A stretch of 64,000 bases of DNA. Source: JAPPHA01 sp964291635. GTDB lineage: Bacteria > Pseudomonadota > Alphaproteobacteria > Rhodobacterales > Rhodobacteraceae. The notes under the pieces were generated by a model. It was given only the letters and a program-made list of their open reading frames with translations, searched no databases and was not told the DNA's origin. Location of the stretch: contig OZ219892.1 of NCBI GenBank assembly GCA_964291635.2, positions 620,001 to 684,000 of the forward strand. The letters are read 5' to 3'. Shown here one piece after another: positions 1 through 9,682 of this stretch. Within the stretch, counting starts at the first letter, position 1. Every line of letters starts with the position of its first letter. Made by a program: the position numbers and the translations under genes.

Positions 1-669
1 CTTGCCCTTCTTGACTGCCCATCCGAGTTGTGCCGGATCGATCAAGCCCGGAAGTGATCGCAACGGCAGTTTCGACTTGGTGATCGCGTAGTTCGCCGCG
101 ATGCTCTCCAGAATGACCGCTTCGATGTTGCCGTTTACCAGGTCCTGCATTCCGTCGACGTCAGCCTTGTACGCCTTCAGATTGCCGCCGAGCTGTTCGA
201 CGATGGGAATGAATGTCGAGGCGGCGATGGCGCCAATGTCCTTCCCCCGAAGTTCGTCCGGTGAGGCATAGTCGGAGTCCTTGTGAACGACGACGCGGGC
301 ACCGGTTTCGATCCATCCGTCGCAGAACGTAACCGCCTTCTGCCGTTCTGCGGTTATGCCCATGGCATTGCCGACGATGTCGAAGTGGTCGGCCTGGAGA
401 CCGACGAGCATCGAATCCCATTTTACGATAACCGGCTGGTATTCAAGCTCGAGGCGATTGCAGATCTCGCCCATGATCCTCATTTCAAGACCGTCCAGTT
501 CTCCGTTCGGTTTTCGCATGCTGAATGGAGGATAGGTGCCTTCAGTGGCGGATGTCAGCACGCCGGGGTTGAGCAGCTCCAGGTCTGATGCGGCCCAGCC
601 AACGATTGGGCCAGCAGCTGTCGCAGCGACGGCGGCACTTGCCGTTCCCAGGAATTCTCTTCTTCTCAT
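1..669 (-). CDS. Amino-acid ABC transporter substrate-binding protein (3' end outside window)
   Basis: Reads 223 codons without a stop and runs off the left edge, so the C-terminus is missing. The N-terminus has a twin-arginine-like signal (RRREFLG at residues 2-8, then an Ala-rich stretch to about residue 27), so export by Tat or Sec is expected. The mature part has the family 3 solute-binding pattern: TEGTYPPFSMR near the start, then GLEMRIMGEICNRL and DIVGNAMGITAERQKAVTFC, as in GlnH/HisJ-type periplasmic proteins. It is followed on the same strand by a matching permease and lies downstream of a matching ATPase. The start codon lies just past a purine-rich AGGAGAC stretch. Substrate unknown; a polar amino acid or related amine is the family default. 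Confidence 0.9.
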   Translation of the reverse strand, partial: MRRREFLGTASAAVAATAAGPIVGWAASDLELLNPGVLTSATEGTYPPFSMRKPNGELDGLEMRIMGEICNRLELEYQPVIVKWDSMLVGLQADHFDIVGNAMGITAERQKAVTFCDGWIETGARVVVHKDSDYASPDELRGKDIGAIAASTFIPIVEQLGGNLKAYKADVDGMQDLVNGNIEAVILESIAANYAITKSKLPLRSLPGLIDPAQLGWAVKKGK

Positions 670-724
670 GGTCGTCTCCTTTCCAGGTTCTTGGGTTTTG
701 CGCGTCAGGTTTCGTGGTCGATCG

Positions 725-1396
725 TCAGATTTTCAGGGAGTATTTTCGTTCGTACCAAGACGCGAACTGGCTGAGCATTGTGTTCATGGCCAGATAGATG
801 AAGGCTGCAGCGATCAGGAAATCGAACGGCCGGAACGTCTCGGCCAGGGCGAGCTGGGCGAACATGGTGACCTCGATGATCGTAATCGTCGACAGCAGCG
901 ACGTGTTCTTCAGCGTGTTTATCGCCTCGTTCGTCATGGCAGGCACCACGATGCGGATCACCTGGGGAAGGATGATGTGACGCATCATCAATGCCGGACT
1001 CATGCCCAGTGCCAGCGCCGACTCGGTCTGACCGCGCGGGATGGCAAGGAATCCTGATCGAAATACCTCGGCGACGTAGGCGCCGCTGCTGATCGCCAAA
1101 GCCACGACACCGGCGACAAACGGGGACAGACGGAATCCCGATATATGGGGGATCCCGAAATAGATGATGAATATCTGAATGAGACTCGGTGTCCCTCGCA
1201 CGAACCAGATGTAAAACTCTGCCGGCCAGCGAAGACACCGGTTGTGAGAGGACTTTCCGAGTGTCGTCGCAAGCCCGATCATCCAGCTGATGACGATTGC
1301 GAGAAACGAGATCTCCAGCGCAATCAAGGCTGCATGAAAGAACCCGACGGTGTAGGGTGCGAACCAGTAAAGGTAGTCAATGATACTGCTTGCCAC
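725..1396 (-). CDS. Polar amino-acid ABC transporter permease (HisM/GlnP type)
   Basis: Inner-membrane permease of 223 aa, the usual length for the family, with about five hydrophobic helices. The EAA loop that docks with the ATPase is visible as VAEVFRSGFLAIPRGQTESALALGMS at about residues 108-133 (family pattern EAA-x3-G-x9-I-x-LP). It lies 18 bp downstream of the ATPase gene and 55 bp upstream of the binding protein, so the three genes form one transcription unit read right to left. Only one permease is present, so it probably acts as a homodimer. Confidence 0.92.
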   Translation of the reverse strand: MASSIIDYLYWFAPYTVGFFHAALIALEISFLAIVISWMIGLATTLGKSSHNRCLRWPAEFYIWFVRGTPSLIQIFIIYFGIPHISGFRLSPFVAGVVALAISSGAYVAEVFRSGFLAIPRGQTESALALGMSPALMMRHIILPQVIRIVVPAMTNEAINTLKNTSLLSTITIIEVTMFAQLALAETFRPFDFLIAAAFIYLAMNTMLSQFASWYERKYSLKI

Positions 1397-1413
1397 TTTC
1401 GGAACCCTTTCGC

Positions 1414-2211
1414 CTAATGGTGGTGCAGGACACGGTTCAGGAACTGTCGTGTGTGGGGGTTTTCCGGGGTGCCGAGAACGTCGGGCGACGGCCCGATCTC
1501 CTCGATTTGACCGTTGTACAGGAAGGCCGTTCGGTTGCTCACATGTCGGGCAAAGCCCATCTCGTGCGTGACCACGATCATCGTCATGCCACTTGTCGCG
1601 AGTTCGCCCATGATGTCGAGGACTTCACCGACCAGTTCCGGATCAAGCGCCGAGGTGACCTCGTCGAAAAGCATGAGTTTTGGTTCCATGGCCAGGGCGC
1701 GGGCGATGGCAACGCGTTGTTGTTGGCCACCCGACAATTCGCGCGGAAATGAGTCACGTTTTTCGGGAAGCCCGATCATTTCCAGCAATTCGGACGCGTG
1801 TTCACGCGCGACAGCCGGCTTGATTCGTCGGACGCGGATCGGCGCTTCAGTGATATTCTCGAGAACGGTCTTGTGGGGCCAAAGGTTGAAATTCTGGAAA
1901 ACCATGCCGACCGAGGCTCGGAACCGGGCCAGTTTCCGGGCGTTTCGCCAGGCGGAGCCTGTGAAACTGTATCGGATCTGTTCTCCGTCCAGCACGAGTG
2001 TTCCACTGTCGGGCACCTCGAGGAGGTTGATGCAGCGAAGAAGCGTGCTCTTCCCCGACCCGCTCGGACCGATGAGTGCCAGGACTTCGCCTTGACCGAC
2101 CGAGAGACTGATGTCGTCGAGCACGACGGTCTCCCCGAAAGACTTGCGAAGATGGGTCAGGCTGATCAGGTTCGTGACTTTGCCCTGTGGGTCCGATACC
2201 GCAGCATCCAT
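1414..2211 (-). CDS. Polar amino-acid ABC transporter ATPase (GlnQ/HisP type)
   Basis: Cytoplasmic ATPase of 265 aa. Walker A GPSGSGKST is at residues 48-56, the Q-loop at VFQNFNLWPH, the signature LSGGQQQR at 159-166, Walker B LMLFDE at 179-184, then the D-loop SALD and switch His in VVTHEMGFAR. It is the first gene of the three-gene uptake operon. Residues 1-14 precede the usual ABC start, so translation might begin a little later. The 935 bp upstream contains no gene and must hold the promoter. Confidence 0.93.
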   Translation of the reverse strand: MDAAVSDPQGKVTNLISLTHLRKSFGETVVLDDISLSVGQGEVLALIGPSGSGKSTLLRCINLLEVPDSGTLVLDGEQIRYSFTGSAWRNARKLARFRASVGMVFQNFNLWPHKTVLENITEAPIRVRRIKPAVAREHASELLEMIGLPEKRDSFPRELSGGQQQRVAIARALAMEPKLMLFDEVTSALDPELVGEVLDIMGELATSGMTMIVVTHEMGFARHVSNRTAFLYNGQIEEIGPSPDVLGTPENPHTRQFLNRVLHHH

Positions 2212-3146
2212 GAGAAATCCTCAGTATGCGGTGTGATCGTAGTCCTCTGTTGCGTTCGAAGTTGTGGCAAAGAGACAACGTTTTGAACAAATCGTTCATG
2301 CCGTTCGCAGGATAGCGGGAGGATGGATTGCCTGGCCGGGACAGGCAGCGGGCCCGCCCCGTCAAGGTAACCATCGTGACCCGAGGTTGGTGTCCGAAAC
2401 GAACGACCCGGCAAGACCCCCGCCTGCGGAATTCGGGAGGTTCATGGCCGCCAAATGTCCTCAACGCGGCGGGACCCGGGGTTTTTTGACGCCATGGGCT
2501 TTAGGCATGACCGGAGTAGACTTGGAAGGAGCGGTCCGGGCGGGTCAGAAGCCGATCGTTCGGCGAAGGTCTCCGGATGCATTGGCGGGTTCCACCAGGT
2601 CGGGGTTCAGGACGATATCCGGGAAGCCGCAACGCGGTTGGGGCGAGCCCTGAACGGTTGGCGCCATGACTCTGCGGTTTTCATGGCGACGTACAGTTCC
2701 AGGACGTTCGCAAGCCCCTGGCCTCGCGGTTGCCTGGGGCGTACCGGAGCCGTACCGGGCCACGCGGTTTCAGCTGGCGTCGGTTGCGGGCCGCCGCAGT
2801 CGCTTTCCTGCCGGGCAGGTTTCCGGCATGCATGATCGGACCTTCGGTTTGCCGACAAACTCCGAAAATGAAATGGACAGCCAGGCGACCGTGTCGGTAT
2901 CCGTATCCGCGCGGTTGGCGGCCGGAAAGGTTCCTCTCTGACGCGACGGCTGTTCCCTTGTCGGATGGCGTCATGAGTCGGGCAGATCAAGTCAAAATGA
3001 TCGGGATTTCCTGTTCCATCCTCGCGACGGTCGCCGGAGTCCGGACACCGGGGCTGTCATGCGGGGCAACATCCCGAGGCGTCCCTTGCCGGGGGCGTTG
3101 CGGCAGGACGATATCAGCGGCGTTTCAGTCCCAGGATGCGCTTGAA
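2212..3146. other. Intergenic region between divergent operons
   Basis: This 935-bp stretch separates the leftward ABC operon from the rightward flavoprotein/HyuAB operon. Several open frames cross it, but none shows a recognisable domain or a convincing ribosome site. The frame of the downstream monooxygenase stays open back to 2730, but that extension looks non-coding. The region presumably carries both promoters; I could not single out an operator. Confidence 0.5.
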
Positions 3147-4406
3147 ATGGGCAGGATTGCGAAAGACGACGTCATAGTCATCGGCGCGGGCCAGGCCGGG
3201 CTCTGTGCAAGCTGTTTCCTGTCTGGTCACGGCATTGAACACGTTGTTCTCGAGGCTGGCCGGATCGGCGAGTCCTGGCGCTCCCAGCGATGGGACAGCT
3301 TCTGCCTCGTGACACCGAACTGGACCGTAACACTGCCCGGGATGTCGCCGCATTCCGACCCCGACGGATTCATGCCTGGCAGGGAGTTTGTCGCGTTCAT
3401 GGAAGGATTTGCCGGTTCTTTCTCGGCGCCCGTCGAAACATTGACGAAAGTCACGGCGATCAGACGTGGCAGGAGCGGCGCACGGTTCGAGGTCGAGACC
3501 AGCCGCGGATTCCGGTGCTGTGACGTTCTCATCATCTGTTGCGGCATGTACCAGTCGATTCGCCGTCCGGCCGCCGCCTGCCATATACCGGCAGACATCG
3601 ACCAGATCGATGTCTGTTCCTACCGTAACCCCGGCGAACTGGCAGACGGTTCGGTCCTGGTCGTGGGCAGCGGACAGTCAGGCGCACAGGTTGCAGAGGA
3701 GGTGCGCAACGCCGGGCGCGACGTTTACCTGTGCGTCGGGCGAGCCGGCCGCATTCCGCGCCGTTACCGGGGCAGGGACCTGTCGCGCTGGCAGTTCGAC
3801 ATGGGCTACCTTGACCGGACGCCCGACCAGTTGGATTCCCCTGCCCACAGGTTCCGGGGCGATCCGCACGTCAGCGGGCTCAACGGCGGGCACACGCTGA
3901 ATCTCCACCAGTTCCTGCGCGATGGCATCCGACTGCTGGGATCCCTCGAACATGTTTCCAACGGTACGATTGGCCTGGCGGACAATCTTGAAGCGAACAT
4001 GCGTGCTGCCGATGCCTTTGCCGATGCCTTCTGCAGGTCGGTTGACGGTTTCATCCGGGACAACGGCATGGAGGTGCCACCTCCCGACGACAACAACTCG
4101 GATCTTGGCGGCGGAATCGGGGACTACCCGGCGACGCCTCGCGAAGTCGTCCTGCAGGACGCGGGGATCAGGACGATCATTTGGGCGACCGGATTCGGGT
4201 TCGACTTTTCATGGGTCGATTTTTCGATCTTCGACGAATTCGGATACCCCTACACGCAACGCGGCGTTACGGAAGTGGACGGGCTCTACTTTCTTGGCCT
4301 CAACTGGCTGCATACACGCAGGTCCGGCATCATTCTTGGAGCTGCGGGCGATGCGCGGCATGTCGTTGAGCATGTGCGCCGAAACCTGGGATCACCCCGA
4401 GAATGA
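3147..4406 (+). CDS. FAD/NADPH flavin monooxygenase-like protein (CzcO/FMO family)
   Basis: Probable flavin-dependent N- or S-oxygenase of 419 aa. The FAD dinucleotide fold is VIVIGAGQAGLCA at residues 9-21, and the NADPH fold is VLVVGSGQSGAQVAEE at about 169-184. Toward the end comes the ATGFG/GLNWLHTRRSGI stretch typical of CzcO-like flavoproteins. I chose the ATG at 3147 because homology begins there; the open frame upstream reads as noise. The stop overlaps the next start (ATGA), so it is coupled to the following amine oxidase-like gene. Together with HyuAB this suggests a pathway for an N-containing organic compound; the substrate is not evident. Confidence 0.82.
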   Translation: MGRIAKDDVIVIGAGQAGLCASCFLSGHGIEHVVLEAGRIGESWRSQRWDSFCLVTPNWTVTLPGMSPHSDPDGFMPGREFVAFMEGFAGSFSAPVETLTKVTAIRRGRSGARFEVETSRGFRCCDVLIICCGMYQSIRRPAAACHIPADIDQIDVCSYRNPGELADGSVLVVGSGQSGAQVAEEVRNAGRDVYLCVGRAGRIPRRYRGRDLSRWQFDMGYLDRTPDQLDSPAHRFRGDPHVSGLNGGHTLNLHQFLRDGIRLLGSLEHVSNGTIGLADNLEANMRAADAFADAFCRSVDGFIRDNGMEVPPPDDNNSDLGGGIGDYPATPREVVLQDAGIRTIIWATGFGFDFSWVDFSIFDEFGYPYTQRGVTEVDGLYFLGLNWLHTRRSGIILGAAGDARHVVEHVRRNLGSPRE

Positions 4407-5764
4407 CAGCGATTCAATCAAACTCTCAACGACAGCAGCCGGTTGCCGCTACCGGGGGCGCGCCTTCGCACGGATCGTTCGACGGAAAAGACCGCCCGTT
4501 CTGGTGGGAAGACGCGCCGAGGCCGGATAGCGGGAGCGAACCGTTGCCGAAGGCGGCTGACGTCGCCGTCGTCGGATCCGGCTATGCCGGCCTGACCGCC
4601 GCCTTGACGCTTGCCCGCGCCGGCCGGAACGTTGTCGTGCTGGAGGCAGATGTTCCGGGTTTCGGCGCCTCCAGCCGCGCCGGCGGGATGATCGGCGGCG
4701 GTCATGTCATGCCGTTCGAACTGTTGGCAAAGAGGTTCGGTGAGACCCGCGCCGTGGCGATACTGAAGGAAGGGGTGAATGCCTTCGAGTTCACCACGAA
4801 CCTGATCCGGTCCGAAGGGATAGAATGCGGCTTCAGGCAGGTTGGCAGGCTCCGCGCCGCCTGGCGGCCGCGGGACTTCGACATGATCCGACGGGATGTT
4901 GACAGCGTCACCCGTCATCTCGGCTATGACGTCACCATCATTTCGAAGGCTCAACTGAGAGATGAGATCCGGACCGAATGTTATGAGGGAGGATGCATCT
5001 ACAACCGGCACGGCGGACTTCATCCCGCGAAATTCCATGCCGGTCTGCTGCGCCGCGCCGAGCAATGCGGGGTGAAGGTCATGGCGCGAGCGCGCGTGGT
5101 TGCCATGGAGAGAGACAACGCCGGTCACCGCGTCGACACCGTTCGGGGTTCGCTCAGCGCCGGGGACGTGATCGTGGCGACCAACGGTTACACGCTCCCC
5201 GAGCTTCGGCCATTCGCCCGCCGCCTCATTCCGGTTCACGCCTACATGAACGCCACGGAACCCCTGGGTGAGGCGCGGGTTCGGCAACTGATTCCCAATC
5301 ACCGCATGGTCGTGGAAACCCGATGGCGCCACTGTTATTATCGACCATCGCCGGATGGCCGGCGAATCCTCTTCGGAGCGCGGGCATCCCTCGGCCGAAT
5401 TCGCCTCGACCGCGCCGCTGCGATCCTTCGCGGATTGATGATCGGGATTTTCCCGGATCTGGCCGATGTCTCCGTTAGCCATTGCTGGACCGGAAAGCTC
5501 GGTTTCGCGCGCGATTTTCTTCCCCATGTCGGCGAAATCGACGGCAGGCATTACGCACTCGCCTGCAATGGCTCCGGCGTCGCGCTGCTGCCCTACCTCG
5601 GGTACCTGGCCGCCCAAAAGGTCCTTGGATCGTCTGATGGCGACAATGCCTACGATGGTCAGGAGTTCCGGCAGATTCACCCGCTCTACACGGGTCGCCC
5701 CTGGTTTCGTCCGTTCCTTTCCGGATTCTACCGGTGGAAGGATTTTCGCGAAGGATCAGGCTGA
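4403..5764 (+). CDS. FAD-dependent amine oxidoreductase (DAO family, PuuB-like)
   Basis: A 453-aa oxidase of the DadA/gamma-glutamylputrescine oxidase group. After an N-terminal strand with the family FWWEDAPRP motif comes the FAD fold VAVVGSGYAGLTAALTLARAG near residue 53, ending with VVVLEAD, then FGASSRAGGMIGGG. The C-terminal FAD-binding part is CWTGKLGFARDFLPHVG followed by ACNGSGVALLPYLG. It overlaps the monooxygenase by 4 bp and lies 41 bp before hyuA. It probably oxidises a secondary or primary amine to an aldehyde or imine; the natural substrate cannot be read from sequence. Confidence 0.88.
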   Translation: MTAIQSNSQRQQPVAATGGAPSHGSFDGKDRPFWWEDAPRPDSGSEPLPKAADVAVVGSGYAGLTAALTLARAGRNVVVLEADVPGFGASSRAGGMIGGGHVMPFELLAKRFGETRAVAILKEGVNAFEFTTNLIRSEGIECGFRQVGRLRAAWRPRDFDMIRRDVDSVTRHLGYDVTIISKAQLRDEIRTECYEGGCIYNRHGGLHPAKFHAGLLRRAEQCGVKVMARARVVAMERDNAGHRVDTVRGSLSAGDVIVATNGYTLPELRPFARRLIPVHAYMNATEPLGEARVRQLIPNHRMVVETRWRHCYYRPSPDGRRILFGARASLGRIRLDRAAAILRGLMIGIFPDLADVSVSHCWTGKLGFARDFLPHVGEIDGRHYALACNGSGVALLPYLGYLAAQKVLGSSDGDNAYDGQEFRQIHPLYTGRPWFRPFLSGFYRWKDFREGSG

Positions 5765-5805
5765 AACCGACAACAGATCAGCTTGTCAAAGGGAGGTAGG
5801 CTGAG

Positions 5806-7887
5806 TTGACCTGGACAGTTGGCGTCGATGTCGGGGGATCCTTCACCGATTTCTTTGCCGTCAATGAAAGTGATGGAAGAACTGAGGTCCACAAGGTGTT
5901 GTCGACGCCGCACAACCCCGCCGGGGCCATCATCCAGGGCCTCCGGGAAATGTGTGACGATCACGGGATCGCGCCCCACGCCATTTCGCGTTTCTCCCAC
6001 GGCACGACTGTCGGAACCAATGCGCTCATTGAGCGCAAGGGAGCACGGGTAGCCGTGATCACGACGAGCGGCTTTCGGGACCTCCTTGAAATCGGACGCC
6101 AGACCCGGCCGAGCATTTTCAGTCTTCAACGCGACCATCCGCCGCCGCTTGCACCCCGAAAGCTCTGCTTCGAACTGGAAGAGAGGACCGGCCCGGGAGG
6201 CGAGAACATCAGGCCGCCGAGCGACGCCGGCATCATGGAGACGGTCGATCGCGTGCGCACGAGTGAGGTCGACGCCTGCGCGGTCTGCTTCCTGTTCTCC
6301 TTCGCATCCGGCGCGAACGAAAGACGGATGGCCGCCGCGTTGCGGGAGAGGATTCCGGATCTCTATCTGTCCCTGTCTTCGGACATCTATCCCGAAATCC
6401 GCGAATTCGAACGGTTCTCGACGACGGTTCTGAATGCCTATCTGCAACCTGTTTTCGACGAATACCTGACGACACTCGAGACTGTTCTGGGCGAAATGGT
6501 TCCGTCAGCGGTCGTCGGAATCAATCAGTCGAACGGCGGGTTGACGTCGATTGGCACGGGACGCGACTACCCGGTTCGTACAATCCTTTCCGGCCCCGCC
6601 GCTGGTGTTCTCGGGTCGATCCACGTCGCCCGCGAGTCGTCCCTCGGAAACGTCATCACCCTGGACATGGGCGGTACGAGTGCGGATGTCGGGCTGGTCC
6701 GAAAAGGCGAAGCCGATCTGAGTACCAGTCGGGACGTGGCCGGATTCCCTGTCAGGTTGCCGATGATCGACATACATACCGTCGGTGCCGGTGGCGGTTC
6801 AGTGGCGTGGATCGATCGGGACGGTTTGCTGAAGGTCGGTCCCGGGAGCGCGGGCGCAGATCCGGGCCCCGCCTGCTACGGCCTGGGAGGAGTCGAGCCG
6901 ACGGTTTCGGACGCAAATGCGGTTCTGGGCCGCCTGGACCCTTCGGGGCTGCTGGGTGGAAAAATGAAAATCGACCTTGCCGCGGCAAGGAACGCGATTC
7001 GTTCGGTCGCGGAGAAGATCGGCCACACCATCGAGAACACCGCCCTTGGCATTACGGATATCGTCGTTGCAAACATGGTTCGCGCCGTGCGGCGCATCTC
7101 GGTCGAACGGGGTTATGACCCGCGGGACTACACCCTGATGTCCTTCGGGGGAGCTGGCGGGCTCCATGCCGCCGAGGTGGGGCGCATGCTGGGGATTCGC
7201 AGGGTCGTCGTCCCTCATGCCCCTGGGATTCTGTGCGCGACGGGCCTTGTCGTGGCCGACATGAAGGAAGACCTTGTCCGGTCAACCAGGATTCGTGTCG
7301 CGGATGACTGTCACGGAAAGCTGCGACCGGTCCTGAAGGAACTTGCGGACGATCTCGAAACCTGGTTCGAAGCCGAAAGGATCCCGGGATGCGACAGGGG
7401 CAGGCGGGTTGCCCTTGATATGCGATTTGTCGGTCAGAATCACGAACTCCGTGTTCCGCTGCCCGACGCAACCGCCAATTCCCTTCCGTCCATACCTCGG
7501 CTGAAGGACATGTTCCTTTCGGAACACCGGCGCTGCTACGGTTACGCCAACGCAGAAGACCAGGTCGAGGTCATCAACGTCCGGGTTACCGGTCTCGGAC
7601 GAAAGCGCCGGAAATTCGCAGTAGAAGGAGAACGGTCGGGGTGCGAGCCGGAAAACCCGCGTCCGGTGACTGTGCGGCCGGTTTACTTTGGTACTGCAGC
7701 AGGGTCGCCGGTGGATACGCCAATATACGACCGCGAGACGCTGGCACCGGGTCACGGATTCACGGGGCCGGCCGTCATCCGGCAGCTGGATTCGACCACT
7801 CTTCTCGGGCATGGCGATTCGCTCAAGGTCGATAAGCATCGGAACTTGGTCATCGACGTCCTGGAACAGGGGAGACGCCGCCCGTGA
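5806..7887 (+). CDS. hyuA: Hydantoinase/oxoprolinase subunit A (HyuA)
   Basis: ATP-dependent ring-opening subunit, 693 aa, the normal length for N-methylhydantoinase/acetophenone carboxylase-type alpha chains. Actin-like phosphate motifs are seen: VGVDVGGSFTDFFAV at residues 5-19, GTTVGTNALIERKG, ILSGPAAGVLGS and TLDMGGTSADVGLV, then the GAGGGSVAWID and PGPACYG motifs. It starts with TTG, preceded at 10-nt spacing by a strong GGGAGG site, and homology begins right at the start. The last four bases overlap the GTG start of hyuB, so the subunits are translationally coupled. The likely substrate is a cyclic amide or imide made by the upstream oxidases. Confidence 0.93.
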   Translation: MTWTVGVDVGGSFTDFFAVNESDGRTEVHKVLSTPHNPAGAIIQGLREMCDDHGIAPHAISRFSHGTTVGTNALIERKGARVAVITTSGFRDLLEIGRQTRPSIFSLQRDHPPPLAPRKLCFELEERTGPGGENIRPPSDAGIMETVDRVRTSEVDACAVCFLFSFASGANERRMAAALRERIPDLYLSLSSDIYPEIREFERFSTTVLNAYLQPVFDEYLTTLETVLGEMVPSAVVGINQSNGGLTSIGTGRDYPVRTILSGPAAGVLGSIHVARESSLGNVITLDMGGTSADVGLVRKGEADLSTSRDVAGFPVRLPMIDIHTVGAGGGSVAWIDRDGLLKVGPGSAGADPGPACYGLGGVEPTVSDANAVLGRLDPSGLLGGKMKIDLAAARNAIRSVAEKIGHTIENTALGITDIVVANMVRAVRRISVERGYDPRDYTLMSFGGAGGLHAAEVGRMLGIRRVVVPHAPGILCATGLVVADMKEDLVRSTRIRVADDCHGKLRPVLKELADDLETWFEAERIPGCDRGRRVALDMRFVGQNHELRVPLPDATANSLPSIPRLKDMFLSEHRRCYGYANAEDQVEVINVRVTGLGRKRRKFAVEGERSGCEPENPRPVTVRPVYFGTAAGSPVDTPIYDRETLAPGHGFTGPAVIRQLDSTTLLGHGDSLKVDKHRNLVIDVLEQGRRRP

Positions 7888-9563
7888 CCGATCTGACAAT
7901 CGATCCGATCTCCCTCGAGATCATGTTGAATGCCCTGCGGTCGGTTGCCGACGAAACATACAATGCGCTGACACGCAGTGCGTATTCAACGAATATCAAG
8001 GAACGGAAAGATCATTCCACGGCGGTCATGGACGTCAATGGCCGACTGGTCGCACAGGCCGAAAACTCCCTTCCCATTCACCTGTCGTCCATGGCCGGTC
8101 TCATGCGGGCACTGCTCGACAAGTATCCCGCCGGGGAGATTCGCGAGGGTGATATCTTCGTATCGAACGATCCCCATGTCGCCGGAGGCTCGCACCTGCC
8201 TGACATCAACCTGGCGATGCCGGTATTCGTGAACGGTCGATGTCTCGCCTTCGTTTGCAATATCGCCCACCACGCGGATGTTGGCGGCATGGTCCCGGGA
8301 TCCGTGGCGGGCGGGATGACGGAGATCTTTCAGGAAGGGCTGCGCATCCCCGCGGTCAAGCTCTTTGACCAGGGAGTGCTGGTCCGCGACATGTTCGAAA
8401 TCCTGTTGCTGAATGTTCGCGTTCCCGACGAACGACGCGGCGACTACAACGCCCAGATTGCGGCTTGCAGGCTGGGCGAACGGAGAATGCAGGAACTTGC
8501 CTCCCGTCACGGCCCCGAATCCCTCGAAGCCGCGTTTGGCGAAATAATCCTGCGAACGGAAAAAAGACTGCGTCGCGCGATCAGCGAGATGCCGGATGGA
8601 ACCTACAGTTTCGAGGACATGATGGATGATGACGGCTGCGAGAACTACGATATCGTCATCCGTGTCACGGTTCGGATCGAGGGCAGCAGGATCTCGTTCG
8701 ACTTTGCCGGGACGGCCCCGCAAACCGCAGGCAACATCAACGCCCCATTCAATGCCAGCCATGCGACACTGTGCTATGTACTGAAGGCGCTTGTCGATCC
8801 GGACGTGCCGAACAACGAAGGTGTGCTCAACGTTTGCGAAATGATCGCCGAACCCGGGACTCTCGTGAACTGCATTGCCCCTGCGCCCTGTGCGGCGCGC
8901 GCAAACACCTGCCAGCGCATTGTCGACGTTGTCATCGGTGCGCTGAAAGATGCCATGCCGGAGGCGGTGGTCGCGGCGTCCAACGGCGCCAATACCGCTG
9001 CCGTCTATTCGGGTTCCCGCCCGGATTCGGGGGAACCTTACGTTTACCTTGAGACCATCGGCGGCGGTTTCGGCGGTCGTGCCGCCAAGGATGGAACCGA
9101 TGGCGTCCAGGTCCATTCCACCAACACGTCGAACCTGCCGATCGAGGTCGTGGAGACCGAATATCCCCTGAGGGTCAGCCGCTATGAACTTGTGCAGGAT
9201 TCCGGCGGAGCGGGTGAGAACCGGGGCGGTCTGGCAATCCGGCGGGACGTGGCGCCGATCGGCCATGTCTGCACGTTCAGTGGACAGGGGGAAAGAATCC
9301 GGCACGCGCCGTGGGGGCTCTTTGGAGGCTCGCCGGGAAGAACCGGGCGCTTTGCGCTTGTCCGGGGCGACGGCACGGTCGAGCGCCTTTCGGGAAAACC
9401 GATGGCGGTCGAAGTTCCGCCAGGTGTGAACATTTCGGCCCGGACCGCCGGTGGCGGTGGTTACGGTACTCCGGAGAAGCGCGACGCCGACCGCTGCCGG
9501 GAGGATCTCGATAGCGGAAAGTTCTCCCCGGAGTTCATGAAGCGACACTACGGGATTCATTGA
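7884..9563 (+). CDS. hyuB: Hydantoinase/oxoprolinase subunit B (HyuB)
   Basis: Partner of HyuA, 559 aa, full length. Diagnostic stretches are PISLEIMLNALRSVADE at the N-terminus, DHSTAVMD, IFVSNDPHVAGGSHLPDI, the metal-site region FVCNIAHHADVGG, and the late GGGFGGRAAKDG motif. It starts with GTG overlapping the hyuA stop. It is the last gene of the rightward operon; the gap of about 120 bp to the convergent M24 gene shows no clear hairpin. The pair forms the catalytic complex in N-methylhydantoinase-type enzymes. Confidence 0.93.
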   Translation: MTDLTIDPISLEIMLNALRSVADETYNALTRSAYSTNIKERKDHSTAVMDVNGRLVAQAENSLPIHLSSMAGLMRALLDKYPAGEIREGDIFVSNDPHVAGGSHLPDINLAMPVFVNGRCLAFVCNIAHHADVGGMVPGSVAGGMTEIFQEGLRIPAVKLFDQGVLVRDMFEILLLNVRVPDERRGDYNAQIAACRLGERRMQELASRHGPESLEAAFGEIILRTEKRLRRAISEMPDGTYSFEDMMDDDGCENYDIVIRVTVRIEGSRISFDFAGTAPQTAGNINAPFNASHATLCYVLKALVDPDVPNNEGVLNVCEMIAEPGTLVNCIAPAPCAARANTCQRIVDVVIGALKDAMPEAVVAASNGANTAAVYSGSRPDSGEPYVYLETIGGGFGGRAAKDGTDGVQVHSTNTSNLPIEVVETEYPLRVSRYELVQDSGGAGENRGGLAIRRDVAPIGHVCTFSGQGERIRHAPWGLFGGSPGRTGRFALVRGDGTVERLSGKPMAVEVPPGVNISARTAGGGGYGTPEKRDADRCREDLDSGKFSPEFMKRHYGIH

Positions 9564-9682
9564 CGTTCGGCCGGGAAGCATCCGCGATCGCAGCCGACTC
9601 TTCCACCAACGCGGCCAGGCATCAGCGGAGATTCAAAAAGGTAGTACCTCTCGCTTGTCCCTGTTGCTGGAAGGCAGAGTAA

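Noticed and set aside
2730..3146. N-terminal extension of the flavin monooxygenase (frame open from 2730)
   Set aside because: The extra 139 residues show no domain and the FAD motif sits at the usual distance from the ATG at 3147.
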